Below the pieces are notes generated by a model. The model worked only from the letters and a program-made list of their open reading frames with translations, did no database searches and had not been told where the DNA came from. Source: Pelagibacterium montanilacus (GTDB taxonomy: Bacteria > Pseudomonadota > Alphaproteobacteria > Rhizobiales > Devosiaceae). From it: DNA of 64,000 bases. Positions 1-10,040 of the stretch are shown here, one piece after another (the first letter of the stretch is position 1; every line of letters begins with the position of its first letter). The stretch is from positions 248,001-312,000 of the forward strand of contig NZ_RZMX01000014.1 in the NCBI RefSeq assembly GCF_003992665.1. The letters are read 5' to 3'. Position numbers and translations under genes: made by a program.

Positions 1-2
1 AT

Positions 3-656
3 GGCGCCTCGTCGTCGAACCTCATTCGGGTTCTCGAGGACGATATCCTGAGCGGCGCGTTGCGGCCCGGTGACCGGTTGGACGAACAGGCCCTTGCCCG
101 ACGGTTCAGTGTGTCACGCACCCCGGTCCGGGAAGCCCTGAGGCATCTGGCGTCCAGCGGGCTCGTGGAAATCCGGCGCAATCAGGGAGCGATGGTTCGC
201 TCGCTGACCACCGGGGAGCTCGTGGAAATGTTTCAGGTTCTGGCCGAGATGCAGGGTCTTGCGGCGCGTCTTTGTGCGCGGCGGATGTCCCGCAGCAAGG
301 TCAAGGAACTGCGGCAGCTCAACGAGGCCTGCGAGCGCTATGCGGACCGCGACGAGCATGTGCAGTTCTTTGCGGCCAACACCGAGTTCCACGATGCTAT
401 CGAACGCGGTGCGCAGAACAGCTTTCTGATGGAAGAGAATGCCAAGCTGGCCAAACGGCTTCGCGCCTATCGCTGGCACATGACCTTCCAGCCCCGCCGG
501 ATGTCCAATTCGGTCGAGGAGCATTTCCGGATCGTCGAGGCGATCGAGCGGGGTGACGAGGAAGCGGCGCACAAGCTCATGCGGGCCCATGTGGACCTGC
601 TCGCGGGCTCGGCCACCGACGTGCTGATCGCTCTGGAAGCCAAAATCAACGGTTAG
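3..656 (+). CDS. GntR-family regulator, FadR/FCD type, 5' end cut off
   Basis: Transcriptional regulator, probably of the catabolic island that follows. The frame is open to the left edge, so the start lies outside the window; 217 residues are visible. An N-terminal winged helix-turn-helix contains GALRPGDRLDEQALARRF and SVSRTPVREALRHL, the typical GntR pattern. The remaining roughly 140 residues are helical with the EFHDAIERGAQN region expected of an FCD effector domain, which usually binds a carboxylate and often a metal. The ATG at base 1 is in another frame and is not the start. The effector is unknown. Palindromes near 14.9 and 22.3 kb could be its operators (inference). Confidence 0.9.
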   Translation, partial: GASSSNLIRVLEDDILSGALRPGDRLDEQALARRFSVSRTPVREALRHLASSGLVEIRRNQGAMVRSLTTGELVEMFQVLAEMQGLAARLCARRMSRSKVKELRQLNEACERYADRDEHVQFFAANTEFHDAIERGAQNSFLMEENAKLAKRLRAYRWHMTFQPRRMSNSVEEHFRIVEAIERGDEEAAHKLMRAHVDLLAGSATDVLIALEAKING

Positions 657-749
657 GCAAACGCTCCGGGTCGACCGGAGTTGAGCTGATGTGAACAACG
701 CGGCGCCGCTGCGCCAGCACGCGCGCGCCTGGGCTTTCGAGCTTTGCCT

Positions 750-767
750 GTTCCGAGGGATCGGAAC
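750..767. repeat. Short inverted repeat after the gntR gene
   Basis: GTTCCGA (750-756) and TCGGAAC (761-767) are perfect 7-bp arms around a GGGA loop. No T-run follows, so it is at best a weak terminator of the GntR gene. Confidence 0.4.
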
Positions 768-792
768 GCTGGCTCCAAGCCTCTGATTTATC

Positions 793-837
793 GCGCTCCC
801 GGCCCGGAAAAGTGTGTGCACTTTTTCCTCGGAGCGC
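793..837. repeat. Long imperfect hairpin upstream of the diaminopropionate lyase gene
   Basis: Outer arms GCGCTCC (793-799) and GGAGCGC (831-837) are perfect. Inner arms GGAAAAGTG (806-814) and CACTTTTTCC (819-828) pair around a TGTG loop. The element ends 22 bp before the start codon at 860. It could be a terminator or attenuator for the preceding gene, or a copy of a dispersed palindromic element: its GGAAAAGTG/CACTTTT core is similar to the repeat at 46.3 kb. Confidence 0.5.
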
Positions 838-859
838 ACTTGCCCGGAGGACTAGATTG

Positions 860-2064
860 ATGACCGCCCTGAAGTTGACCGCCAACAGATCGGGTCACCT
901 CGACGAGACGCTCGATGCCACCCAGAAAAAGGTCGTGGGTGTGCAGGCGCCAGAGGAGGTCCGGCGCTATCTCGGGGCGTTTCCCGCCTATGCGCCGACC
1001 CCGCTCGTGGAGTTGCCCGACCTGGCCGCATCGCTCGGGGTCGGGCAGATCGCCATCAAGGATGAAAGCCCGCGCTACGGCCTGTGCAGTTTCAAGGCGC
1101 TGGGCGGCGCCTATGCCGTGGCGCGGCTGGTGCACCGGTTTTTGGAGGATCGGCTGGGCCGCGCGGTCGATCCGGCGGAAATGCTCGGGGACGAGTGCAA
1201 GGCGCTGGCCTCCGAGATGACCGTCAGTTGCGCGACGGACGGCAATCACGGACGTTCGGTGGCTGCGGGGGCCCAGATGTTCGGCTGCCGCTGCGTGATC
1301 TTTCTCCATGCGGGGGTGAGCGCGGGCCGCGAGCGCGCCATTGCCGGCTTTGGCGCGGAAATCCGGCGCACGGACGGCAATTACGACCAGTCGGTCGCCG
1401 AAGCAACCGAAACGGCCGAGCGCGAGGGATGGACGACGGTCTCGGACTTTTCCTGGCCGGGCTATGAGGAAATTCCCGGTCTGGTCATGCAGGGCTATAC
1501 GCTCATGCTCGACGAAATCTTCGCCCAGTCCGAAGCGCCTTTCACCCACATCTTCGTCCAGGGCGGCGTGGGTGGCCTTGCGGCCGTGGTGGCGGGCTAT
1601 TTCCTCGATCGGATGGGCAAGGACCGCCCGAAGGTGGTCGTGGTCGAACCGGATCTTGCCAACTGCCTGCAGCTGAGCGCACAGGCCAATGAGCGGGTGT
1701 CCATGGAGCCGGGGCGCTCCACGGTGATGGCGATGCTCGAGTGCTATGAGCCGTCGCTTGTCGCCTGGGGCATTCTCGAAAAATCTGCCGACTACTACGT
1801 TGCGATCCCGGACGACCACGCGATCGAGGCCATGCGGCTTCTGGCGAAACCGATCGGGTCCGACAGGCCCCTCGAAATCGGGGAGTCGGGCGGCTCGGGA
1901 CTCGGCGGATTGATGGCGGTCATGGCAGACTCAAAGGCAAGAGAGACGCTGGGGCTCGGGCCATCTGCGCGCATCCTGTTGCTTGGAACCGAAGGGGCTA
2001 CGGACCCCGAACTTTACAAATCGCTGATCGAGGGTCAGCCGTTTTCGCAGCCGGAGGCGCACGC

Positions 2065-2068
<4 letters not shown>
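860..2068 (+). CDS. dpaL: Diaminopropionate ammonia-lyase-like PLP enzyme
   Basis: Fold-type II PLP enzyme of 402 residues, close in length to E. coli YgeX/DpaL, which converts 2,3-diaminopropionate to pyruvate and two ammonia. The PLP lysine is K79 in CSFKALGGAYAV. DGNHGRSVAAGAQMFGC and the C-terminal GESGGSGLGGLMAV fit the cofactor-phosphate and carboxylate loops of the family. The start ATG at 860 is preceded by GGAGG at 846-850; an in-frame extension to 812 lacks a good ribosome site. It overlaps the next PLP gene by 4 bp (ATGA). The family is clear; the true substrate could be another 3-substituted alanine. Confidence 0.85.
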
Positions 2069-3517
<1,449 letters not shown>

Positions 3518-3540
<23 letters not shown>

Positions 3541-4549
3541 GCTGCCCGATTCGCGACCGATTTCATGCGCTCCGCAAGGCGTGGGCCAGCAACCCGGCGG
3601 GCCCGTTTTTGCGGACTACGTCTTGCCTGCGCTGCTCGAGTTCATGAGGGCAGGCAAAAGCACGGCTCTGGTCACGCTCGTCGCTATTGACGGCTCCTCG
3701 CCCCGGCCGCTCGGCAGCCAGATGGCCGTGTGCGAGGATGGCACGGCCGTGGGCAACATCACCGGCGGCTGCGCTGAGGCGGCCATTGTCGCAGAGGCGG
3801 TCCAAGCGATGGACGAGGGGCGGGATCGCCGGGTCCGCTACGGAGAAGGCTCTCCCTATTTCGACGTCCGCCTCCCATGCGGCTCGGGGATAGAAATCTA
3901 CATCAACGTGTCGGTGAGCCGGGCAACGATCGAAGCGCTGGACACGGCGGTCGTCCAGCGCGCGCCCACGACGCTGATCCAGAACGTTTCGACCGGCGAG
4001 ACAGAGCTGAAGCCCGGCAGCGCAGACTGCGGGTTCGACCCGGAAGGGAGCCTCTTCGCGCGTCCCTTCCTGCCCGTTCCGCGCCTTGTCGTCATTGGCC
4101 GGGGGCCCGTGGTGACCAGTCTCGTGCATCTTGCGTCGGGGCTGGACTGGGACGTTCGGGTGCAATCCTCGGACGAGGCGCTGCTCGATGCGCTCGCGTC
4201 AACGGCCAGCCAACGCGTGCACCTGTCCATGCCCGACAGCTTTTCCGCCGAGGACCTCGATTTCCGGACCGCAGGGGTGCTGCTGTTCCACGACCACGAC
4301 TGGGAGCCCCCGATTCTCAAGCGCCTGCTGGCGTCCGAGTGCTTCTATGTCGGCGCACTGGGCAGCCGCAGGACCCATGCACGCCGGGTCGAGATCATGA
4401 GCCAGATCGGGGTGAGCGCGGAGGACATCGCGCGGGTGCGTGGGCCCGTGGGGCTCGATATCGGCGCCAAGTCCCCGCCCGAGATCGCGATCTCGATCCT
4501 CGCCGAGATCATCGCGGCCCATCATGGCAAGCTGGCCGACAATGGCTGA
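3518..4549 (+). CDS. XdhC/CoxI-family molybdenum-hydroxylase maturation protein
   Basis: 343 residues. XdhC proteins bind molybdenum cofactor, help its sulfuration and hand it to xanthine-dehydrogenase-type enzymes. The N-terminal XdhC/CoxI domain shows ALVTLVAIDGSSPRPLGSQ and the conserved cysteine of GNITGGCAEAA. A second cysteine lies in LPCGSGIEIYI. The C-terminal Rossmann-like domain ends with FYVGALGSRRTHARR and GLDIGAKSPPEIAISILAEI. The ATG at 3518 lies inside the previous gene (23-bp overlap); a GTG at 3581 would give a 322-residue protein and is a real alternative. It overlaps the MocA-like gene by 8 bp. The likely client is the hydroxylase at 11.1-14.8 kb. Confidence 0.85.
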
Positions 4550-5162
4550 CGCGGAGGGCAGCTCGGCGGTTCTTCTGGCGTCGGGGCTCTCGTCCCGGTT
4601 CAGTGCCGGCCACAAGCTGGCCGCCGCTCTGCAGGACCGTCCGGTGGGCGTGTGGGCGCTCGATGCGCTCGCCGCTTCCCGGCTGGACCTCGTGCGGGTG
4701 GTGTGCTCTCCGCCAACGCCTTTCGAGGTTCTGGCGGCGGCGCAGGATTTCGGGTTCGAGATCGTCCACAACCCCGATCCTGAAGCCGGGCTGGGCGCTG
4801 CCATCGCCATGGCGTTCAGCCGTCCGGGTCTGGGGGCCCGGGCGTTCATCGCCCTCGCGGACATGCCGTTCGTGCGGGCGGAGGATTATGTCCGGTTGCA
4901 GGGCGCGCTGAGTGCCGCGCCCGACAGAACCATCGCCGTGCCGACCCATGAGCGCCGGCGGGGGCATCCGGTGCTCTTTGACAGAAAACATTTCGCGGCT
5001 CTCGGCAGGCTGACCGGTGACCGGGGCGCAGCGGGCATTCTTCGTGAAGAGGGCGACGCGGTGCTCGACGTGCACGTGGATAACCCCGGTGTGCTCATCG
5101 ACATCGACACGCAGGAGGCGCTGCAGGCCGCGCAGGCGTTCACCCTCGAGGGTTCAGAATAG
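4542..5162 (+). CDS. MobA/MocA-like molybdopterin nucleotidyltransferase
   Basis: 206 residues. The N-terminal AVLLASGLSSRFSAGHKL matches the nucleotide-binding start of MobA-like NTP transferases, with the lysine retained, and ALADMPFVRAEDY matches the metal-binding aspartate motif. GHPVLFDRKHF and LTGDRGAAGILRE are conserved in the MocA branch. MocA makes molybdopterin cytosine dinucleotide, the cofactor form used by three-subunit hydroxylases such as the one at 11.1-14.8 kb. The start ATG overlaps the xdhC stop by 8 bp. The 3' end overlaps the opposing lysR gene by 9 bp. CTP specificity is inferred from context. Confidence 0.82.
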   Translation: MADAEGSSAVLLASGLSSRFSAGHKLAAALQDRPVGVWALDALAASRLDLVRVVCSPPTPFEVLAAAQDFGFEIVHNPDPEAGLGAAIAMAFSRPGLGARAFIALADMPFVRAEDYVRLQGALSAAPDRTIAVPTHERRRGHPVLFDRKHFAALGRLTGDRGAAGILREEGDAVLDVHVDNPGVLIDIDTQEALQAAQAFTLEGSE

Positions 5163-6062
5163 TCCGCCCGGGGCGAAGGCGCCGGGAAGGAATTCGGCGA
5201 ATGCTTTGACCGCGGGCCGCATGATCTGGTTGCGGAGCCGGAGGCTGGTGACCCGCACCGAGGGGAGCTTTTCCACGATCGGACGCGCGGCGACGAGGCT
5301 CCCGTCATAGGTGATCGAGGTGCCGGGCAGGGCGTTATGGATCGTGTACCCGCGTCCATGGCCGACCAGCCCGCGGATCAGTTCGTAGGATTTGGAGCGG
5401 TAGAACACCACCGGCTCGACCCCGCAGATGCTGAACAGGTTCATGAAGTATTCCCGCGAGTGGGGCAGGTCGAGCAGGATGAAGGGCTCGTTGGCCACCT
5501 GCTTAAGGCTTATACGCCTTTGACCGGCGAGCGAGTGCCCGGCGCCGACCAGAAGATAAGGCGGCAGCTCCACGAGCGTGTCGCCAGTGATCTCGGGCGG
5601 CAGTGCATAAGCATAGGCGATGGCGATTTCCATGCGGCCCGAGAGCAGTCCTTCGACGATCTCCTGCTGGTTGCCCTCCTCGAGGCGGACGGTGATTGTG
5701 GGGTGGTGGTGCGCGAAGGCCGACAGCAGGGATGGCATATACCGGGTCGCGAGGGTGCCGAAGCAGCCCACAGTGATTTCGCCTGCGATGCTGGTGCCCA
5801 TCGTCGCTGCCGATTTCTCGAAGTCCGCGGCGTGCTTGAGAAGCTGGCGCGCCTCGTGCACGAAACGCGCGCCGGCGGCGGTCAGCGTGATGCCGCGGGC
5901 GTGGTGGCGGATGAATATCTGGGTGCCCAGTTGCGCCTCCATTTCCGAGATGGCGCCAGAGATGGCGGGCTGGGAAATGCCGAGTTTCCGGGCCGCGGCG
6001 GTCACGGTACCCAGGTCGGCGGCAGACACGATATAGCGCAGCGAACGGAGGGAAATCGGCAT
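5154..6062 (-). CDS. LysR-family transcriptional regulator
   Basis: 302 residues from the ATG at 6062; an in-frame TTG at 6074 would add four. The N-terminal helix-turn-helix reads SLRSLRYIVSAADLGTV then AARKLGISQPAISGAI. The rest is a periplasmic-binding-protein-like effector domain starting at GEITVGCFGTLATRYMPSLL. It lies tail-to-tail with the MocA-like gene (9-bp overlap) and diverges from the TRAP operon that starts at 6313, the usual position for a LysR activator of its neighbour. Regulation of that operon and autoregulation from the shared 250-bp gap are inferred. Confidence 0.93.
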   Translation of the reverse strand: MPISLRSLRYIVSAADLGTVTAAARKLGISQPAISGAISEMEAQLGTQIFIRHHARGITLTAAGARFVHEARQLLKHAADFEKSAATMGTSIAGEITVGCFGTLATRYMPSLLSAFAHHHPTITVRLEEGNQQEIVEGLLSGRMEIAIAYAYALPPEITGDTLVELPPYLLVGAGHSLAGQRRISLKQVANEPFILLDLPHSREYFMNLFSICGVEPVVFYRSKSYELIRGLVGHGRGYTIHNALPGTSITYDGSLVAARPIVEKLPSVRVTSLRLRNQIMRPAVKAFAEFLPGAFAPGGLF

Positions 6063-6312
6063 CAGTTTTTCCAAAGCAAAAGCACAGATAATACTATTTT
6101 ACTAATGCTGGCTATTGCGACAACCTCGTCATTGTGATGATCGCCTCGGGGGGAGGTTTCCCGCCAGGACGGAACGGCAGACAGCGTCTGCACACCGGAA
6201 TCTTCAAGGCCTGTGGGGGGCCGCAATGGAGGTTCGCAGGTGGTACTTTCCTGGCATCACGTATCCCGCCGATGTGGTCTTCATCGAACTTTATCGAGGA
6301 AGGGAACATCTC
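6063..6312. promoter_or_regulatory. Divergent control region between lysR and the first TRAP operon
   Basis: 250 bp without a gene, expected to hold both promoters and the LysR sites. It contains an AT-rich stretch near 6088-6106 and a perfect inverted repeat, GCAGAC (6177-6182) and GTCTGC (6186-6191), with a 3-bp spacer, which is a candidate operator. GAGGAAGGG just before 6313 is the ribosome site of the binding-protein gene. No exact LysR box was assigned. Confidence 0.5.
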
Positions 6313-7299
6313 ATGGGTTTAATCAACGCACTCAAACTCTCATGCGCGACAGCAGTTGTCGTCGGCTCTCTGGCCGGTGGCGCCTTTGCGCAGACTTCGC
6401 TTCGGCTCGCCGTGGAAACGACCTCGGGCGATCCGACCAACGTGATGCTCGCCACATTCCGTGACGAGCTCGAGGCCGCGGCGGGCGACGACGTCTCGCT
6501 CGAGTTCTTCGATGGCGGCAGCCTGGGCGACGAAATCGCGCTCATGGAAATGATCCGGGCCAATCAGGCCCAGGTCGTGCCGATCGGGTCCGATATCGTC
6601 GACCTCGACACGCACTTCTCGATCTTTGACGCCCCGTTCCTGTTCGGCACCAAGCAACAGGCCCGCGACGCGCTGGATGGCGAACTGGGCGATCTGCTCA
6701 AGACGTCGCTGCGCGAAGAGGCAGGGCTCGAGGTTCTGGCCTTCGGCGAACTGGGCTTCCGCGTGATCTCCAACAATGTGCGCCCGATCAACACGCCCGA
6801 GGATCTGGCCAACCTCAAGCTGCGGACCCCGGGCAGCCCGACGCGCATCATGGCGTTCACGACGCTCGGTGCCGCGCCAACCCCGATGTCTCTGGGCGAC
6901 GTCTATGTCGCGCTGCGTCAGGGTGCGCTCGATGGACAGGAGAACCCGATGTCGGTCATCGAGGAATTCTCGTTCCACGAGGTTCAGGACTACATCACCC
7001 TGACCAACCACGTTTATACGCCGATCACGCTCGCCATGAACGGGGGCGCCTACGACGCGCTGTCCGACGAACTCAAGCAGGCTGTGGCCGAAGCCGCCGA
7101 GACCGCAGCAATTGCCACGCGTGAGCTTTCCGACGAACAGGATGCCCGGCTGGTGGCCTTCTTTGAAGAAGCCGGTGTCGAGGTGAACACTCCGGATCTC
7201 GCGTCCTTCCAGGCAGCGTCCGAGCCGATCTACGATGAGATCGCGGCGGTCGTCTCCCAGGAGTTCATGGATAGCGTGCTCGAGATCATCAATGAATAA
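6313..7299 (+). CDS. TRAP transporter solute-binding protein (DctP type)
   Basis: 328 residues; periplasmic binding component of a tripartite ATP-independent transporter. A signal peptide is evident: basic start, hydrophobic stretch CATAVVVGSLAGGAFAQ and cleavage after AFA. The conserved carboxylate-binding arginine lies in LANLKLRTPGSPTR, and the usual later motif appears as ALRQGALDGQENPMSVI, so the ligand is probably an organic acid. The ATG at 6313 has a strong GAGGAAGGG upstream; longer in-frame starts lack one. The 3' end overlaps the decarboxylase-like gene by 8 bp. Confidence 0.93.
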   Translation: MGLINALKLSCATAVVVGSLAGGAFAQTSLRLAVETTSGDPTNVMLATFRDELEAAAGDDVSLEFFDGGSLGDEIALMEMIRANQAQVVPIGSDIVDLDTHFSIFDAPFLFGTKQQARDALDGELGDLLKTSLREEAGLEVLAFGELGFRVISNNVRPINTPEDLANLKLRTPGSPTRIMAFTTLGAAPTPMSLGDVYVALRQGALDGQENPMSVIEEFSFHEVQDYITLTNHVYTPITLAMNGGAYDALSDELKQAVAEAAETAAIATRELSDEQDARLVAFFEEAGVEVNTPDLASFQAASEPIYDEIAAVVSQEFMDSVLEIINE

Positions 7300-8098
7300 C
7301 CGGGCAATCCAGCGGCAGGACGAAAGTCCTGCCGCCCCTCATTTCCGCTACGACGGCAACGGCACCAAGGCACGCATCGGCCTGATCTTCATGGCATCGA
7401 GCATCGTCATGGAGTCCGAGATGTGGGCCATGGCCGCCGAGGGGGTCGCCACCCACACAGCCCGCATCAAGCTTCCCAAGGTGACCGTCGAGGGCATCGA
7501 GGAGATGATGACGGCGCCAGAGCTCGAGCAGGCTGCGCGGCATCTGGCCTCGGCACCGATCGATGTCTTGTGTTTCGGCGGCACCAGCGCCTCGTTCCTA
7601 CATGGCACGGCCTACGACAAGGCCCTGATCAAGAAGTTGCAGGGCTGGGCTCCCGGGCCCAAGGTCACCACCGCCTCGACGGCAACGCTTGCGGCGCTCG
7701 CCGAAGTCAAAGCCGGGAAGGTGGCGCTCGCCACCCCTTATGTTGACGGGGTCCACCAGCGCGCGATCCGTTTCCTCGAGGAGAACGGCCATGAGGTGGT
7801 CTCCTCGGACAATCTCGGGATCGATACCGACCAGGCGCTGGCCGAAGTGCCGCCGCAGAAGGTTTATGATCTGGTCTGTTCGGTCGACCATTCCGACGCC
7901 AGTGCCATCTTCATCTCCTGCACCAATTTCTGGTCGGCAGGGGTGATCGATGCGCTCGAACAGAAGCTCGGCAAACCTGTCGTTTCGGCAGTCCAGGCCT
8001 CGTTCTGGCACTGCCTCGAGATCCTCGACGTCAACGGCGCCAAGCCGGGCTATGGGCGGCTGTTCGCCCGGCGCCTGGCCGAGCAAGCCACAGGATAA
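7292..8098 (+). CDS. Arylmalonate decarboxylase-like enzyme (Asp/Glu racemase superfamily)
   Basis: 268 residues. The superfamily contains racemases and maleate isomerases with two catalytic cysteines, and arylmalonate decarboxylase with one. The first position here is glycine (G97, in FGGTSASFLHG) and the second is C210 (FISCTNFWSAG), the decarboxylase pattern (G74/C188 in the Bordetella enzyme, from memory). T98, S99 and Y150 (ALATPYVDG) match its oxyanion-hole residues, and the C-terminus PGYGRLF is shared. The gene starts inside the end of dctP (ATGAATAA) and sits before dctQ, so its substrate is probably the transported solute or a near product. Decarboxylation of a malonate-type acid is inferred; isomerase or racemase activity is less likely without the first cysteine. 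Confidence 0.78.
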   Translation: MNNRAIQRQDESPAAPHFRYDGNGTKARIGLIFMASSIVMESEMWAMAAEGVATHTARIKLPKVTVEGIEEMMTAPELEQAARHLASAPIDVLCFGGTSASFLHGTAYDKALIKKLQGWAPGPKVTTASTATLAALAEVKAGKVALATPYVDGVHQRAIRFLEENGHEVVSSDNLGIDTDQALAEVPPQKVYDLVCSVDHSDASAIFISCTNFWSAGVIDALEQKLGKPVVSAVQASFWHCLEILDVNGAKPGYGRLFARRLAEQATG

Positions 8099-8103
8099 TC
8101 GCT

Positions 8104-8613
8104 ATGACCTCACTCGGCATGTCCGTGCCGCCCGGCAGTTCGCCGCCACCCACGCTGGTCAGTCGGCTCTCGCGGGCAGTTCAGTGGATCCTCGAAACGG
8201 CGGCGATGATCCTGATGGGAGCGATGGCAATCCTCGTCTTTGCCAACGCCTTTAGCCGATACACCTTTTCGCGTCCGCTTCCCTGGACCGAAGAGGTGGT
8301 GTCCAACATTCTCGTCTGGCTGGTCGCCGTGGGCGTGGTGCTGGCCGGGATCAGACAGATCCTGATCTGCTGCGACATCCTTTCGGTCCGCCTCAAGGCG
8401 CCGACCCTGCGCCTCGTGACGATCTTCTGCACGGTTGTCGGCGCGGTCGTCCTTGCCTATTGCGCGTGGCTGACCTGGCAGTATCTGGACCTGTTCGGAG
8501 GTGACCGCTCGTCTATCCTGCGGCTACCAAAAAGCATCATGATCAGCGCCATTTTCTTCGCGCTGGCAGGGCTTTCGGCGACGTTGCTCATTTCCCTCTT
8601 CAGGCGCGGGTGA
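8104..8613 (+). CDS. TRAP transporter small membrane subunit (DctQ type)
   Basis: 169 residues with four predicted membrane helices, roughly WILETAAMILMGAMAILVF, VVSNILVWLVAVGVVLAGI, LVTIFCTVVGAVVLAYCAW and IMISAIFFALAGLSATLLI. The family signature shows in FANAFSRYTFSRPLPWTEEV. It forms the permease with the DctM protein encoded 4 bp downstream. The decarboxylase-like gene ends 5 bp upstream, so all four genes form one operon. Confidence 0.92.
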   Translation: MTSLGMSVPPGSSPPPTLVSRLSRAVQWILETAAMILMGAMAILVFANAFSRYTFSRPLPWTEEVVSNILVWLVAVGVVLAGIRQILICCDILSVRLKAPTLRLVTIFCTVVGAVVLAYCAWLTWQYLDLFGGDRSSILRLPKSIMISAIFFALAGLSATLLISLFRRG

Positions 8614-8617
8614 GATC

Positions 8618-9898
8618 ATGCTGTGGATCGCTCTCTTCATGATCGTCCTGCTCTGCACGCTCGCTGTGCTGGGCATGCCCATCATTATCGCCCTCGCCAC
8701 TTCGATCGTGGCCTTCATGCTGATCAGCGGGGGCTGGTCGCTCGCTCTACCCCAGCAGGTGCTCAACGGGGTCAACGACTACATCCTGATCACCCTGCCG
8801 CTATTCATCCTGGCCGGTGGCATCATGAACACGAGCGGCATCGCGGACCGGCTGTTCCAGTTCGCGGGCGCCATGGTGGGCTGGATGCGGGGCGGGCTGG
8901 CGCATGTGAACGTCGCTGTCAGCGTGATGTTCGGCGGGATGATCGGCACCTCGGTGGCCGATCTGGCCGGGACCGGGTCGGTGATCATCCCCAAGATGAA
9001 GGAGGCCGGATATCCCGGGCCCACTTCGGCGGCGCTGACGGCGACATCCTCCGGTATCGGTGTTCTGGTGCCGCCCAGCTCCCCGATGATCCTTTATTCG
9101 GCGGTGACTGGCACCTCGCTCGGAGCGCTGTTTCTGGCGGGCATCCTGCCCGGGCTGCTGATGGCCGCGGTTCTGATGGGCGTGGTCGGCATCCTTGCGC
9201 GCCGTCACGGATGGAAGCCCATGCAGAGCTTTGCCTGGAGCGAGCTTGTGCGCACCGGTCGGCGGGCAATCCTGCCGATGGGCCTGCCGGTCCTCGTTCT
9301 CGGGGGCCTGGTCATAGGCCTGTTTACCCCCACGGAAGCGGGAGCGTTCGCGGTTGCCTATGCGCTCTTTCTCTCCATGGTGGTCTATCGGAGCCTGAGT
9401 TTCGAGCGGTTGCGCGAGGTGCTGGTCAATGCGGCGATCCTCACCGGCGAGGTGATGCTGGTGGTGGGCTTTTCGGTCGCGCTCGGCTGGGCGCTCTCGG
9501 AGGCGCGGGTGCCGGTTATGCTCGCGGAGTCTCTGCAGACGCTGTTCCCGTTCGACACGGTGGTGCCGCAGATCCTGATCCTGCTGCTGATCGCGCTGAT
9601 CGCCGGGATGATTCTTGATCCATTGATCCCGATGATCATGCCCGTGCTGTTGCCGACGCTGCTGGCGCTCGACGTCGATCTGCTCCACTTCGGGGTCCTG
9701 ATCATCGTCACCGTCGTGATCGGGCAGGTGACGCCGCCCGTGGCGCTGGCGCTGATCGTCGCGGCGCGAATAGGCAAGGTGGACGTCATGGACACGCTCA
9801 GGGCCAACACCCCATTCCTGATCAGTCTTGTCCTGTTCCTGATCGTTCTGGTGCTGTTTCCCGGGCTGTCGACATGGCTGCCCAGCGTTCTGATGTAG
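8618..9898 (+). CDS. TRAP transporter large permease (DctM type)
   Basis: 426 residues, hydrophobic throughout and consistent with about twelve membrane segments; the sodium-coupled transport subunit. Family features include PLFILAGGIMNTSGIADRLF near residue 65, SPMILYSAVTGTSLGALFLAGILPG in the first half, and TPTEAGAFAVAYAL and PPVALALIVAARIGKVDVMDTL later. It closes the dctP-decarboxylase-dctQM operon; a hairpin follows at 9921. The substrate is unknown but probably carboxylated. Confidence 0.94.
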   Translation: MLWIALFMIVLLCTLAVLGMPIIIALATSIVAFMLISGGWSLALPQQVLNGVNDYILITLPLFILAGGIMNTSGIADRLFQFAGAMVGWMRGGLAHVNVAVSVMFGGMIGTSVADLAGTGSVIIPKMKEAGYPGPTSAALTATSSGIGVLVPPSSPMILYSAVTGTSLGALFLAGILPGLLMAAVLMGVVGILARRHGWKPMQSFAWSELVRTGRRAILPMGLPVLVLGGLVIGLFTPTEAGAFAVAYALFLSMVVYRSLSFERLREVLVNAAILTGEVMLVVGFSVALGWALSEARVPVMLAESLQTLFPFDTVVPQILILLLIALIAGMILDPLIPMIMPVLLPTLLALDVDLLHFGVLIIVTVVIGQVTPPVALALIVAARIGKVDVMDTLRANTPFLISLVLFLIVLVLFPGLSTWLPSVLM

Positions 9899-9920
9899 CC
9901 CGACCTCCAATCGTCACCAT

Positions 9921-9945
9921 TGCCGGCCGGATTTTCTGGCCGGCA
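9921..9945 (+). terminator. Hairpin after the first TRAP operon
   Basis: TGCCGGCC (9921-9928) and GGCCGGCA (9938-9945) form a perfect 8-bp stem around a T-rich 9-base loop, 22 bp after the dctM stop. There is no T-run after it, so intrinsic termination is uncertain. Confidence 0.5.
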
Positions 9946-10040
9946 GCCAAAACCGAAACCCGGTCCGGCGGCGGGAGGCGCGCCTTGGGCGCACCCCTGC
10001 GTCGGACCGAATCAACCCAATACATGCTCAGGTGTATCCC

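Noticed and set aside
1-3. ATG at the first base as the GntR start
   Set aside because: It is not in the frame of the helix-turn-helix coding sequence, which is open from base 3.
8801-9910. 369-codon minus-strand frame rich in His, Asp and Gln
   Set aside because: Antisense to the first dctM gene; hydrophobic codons read backward give this composition.
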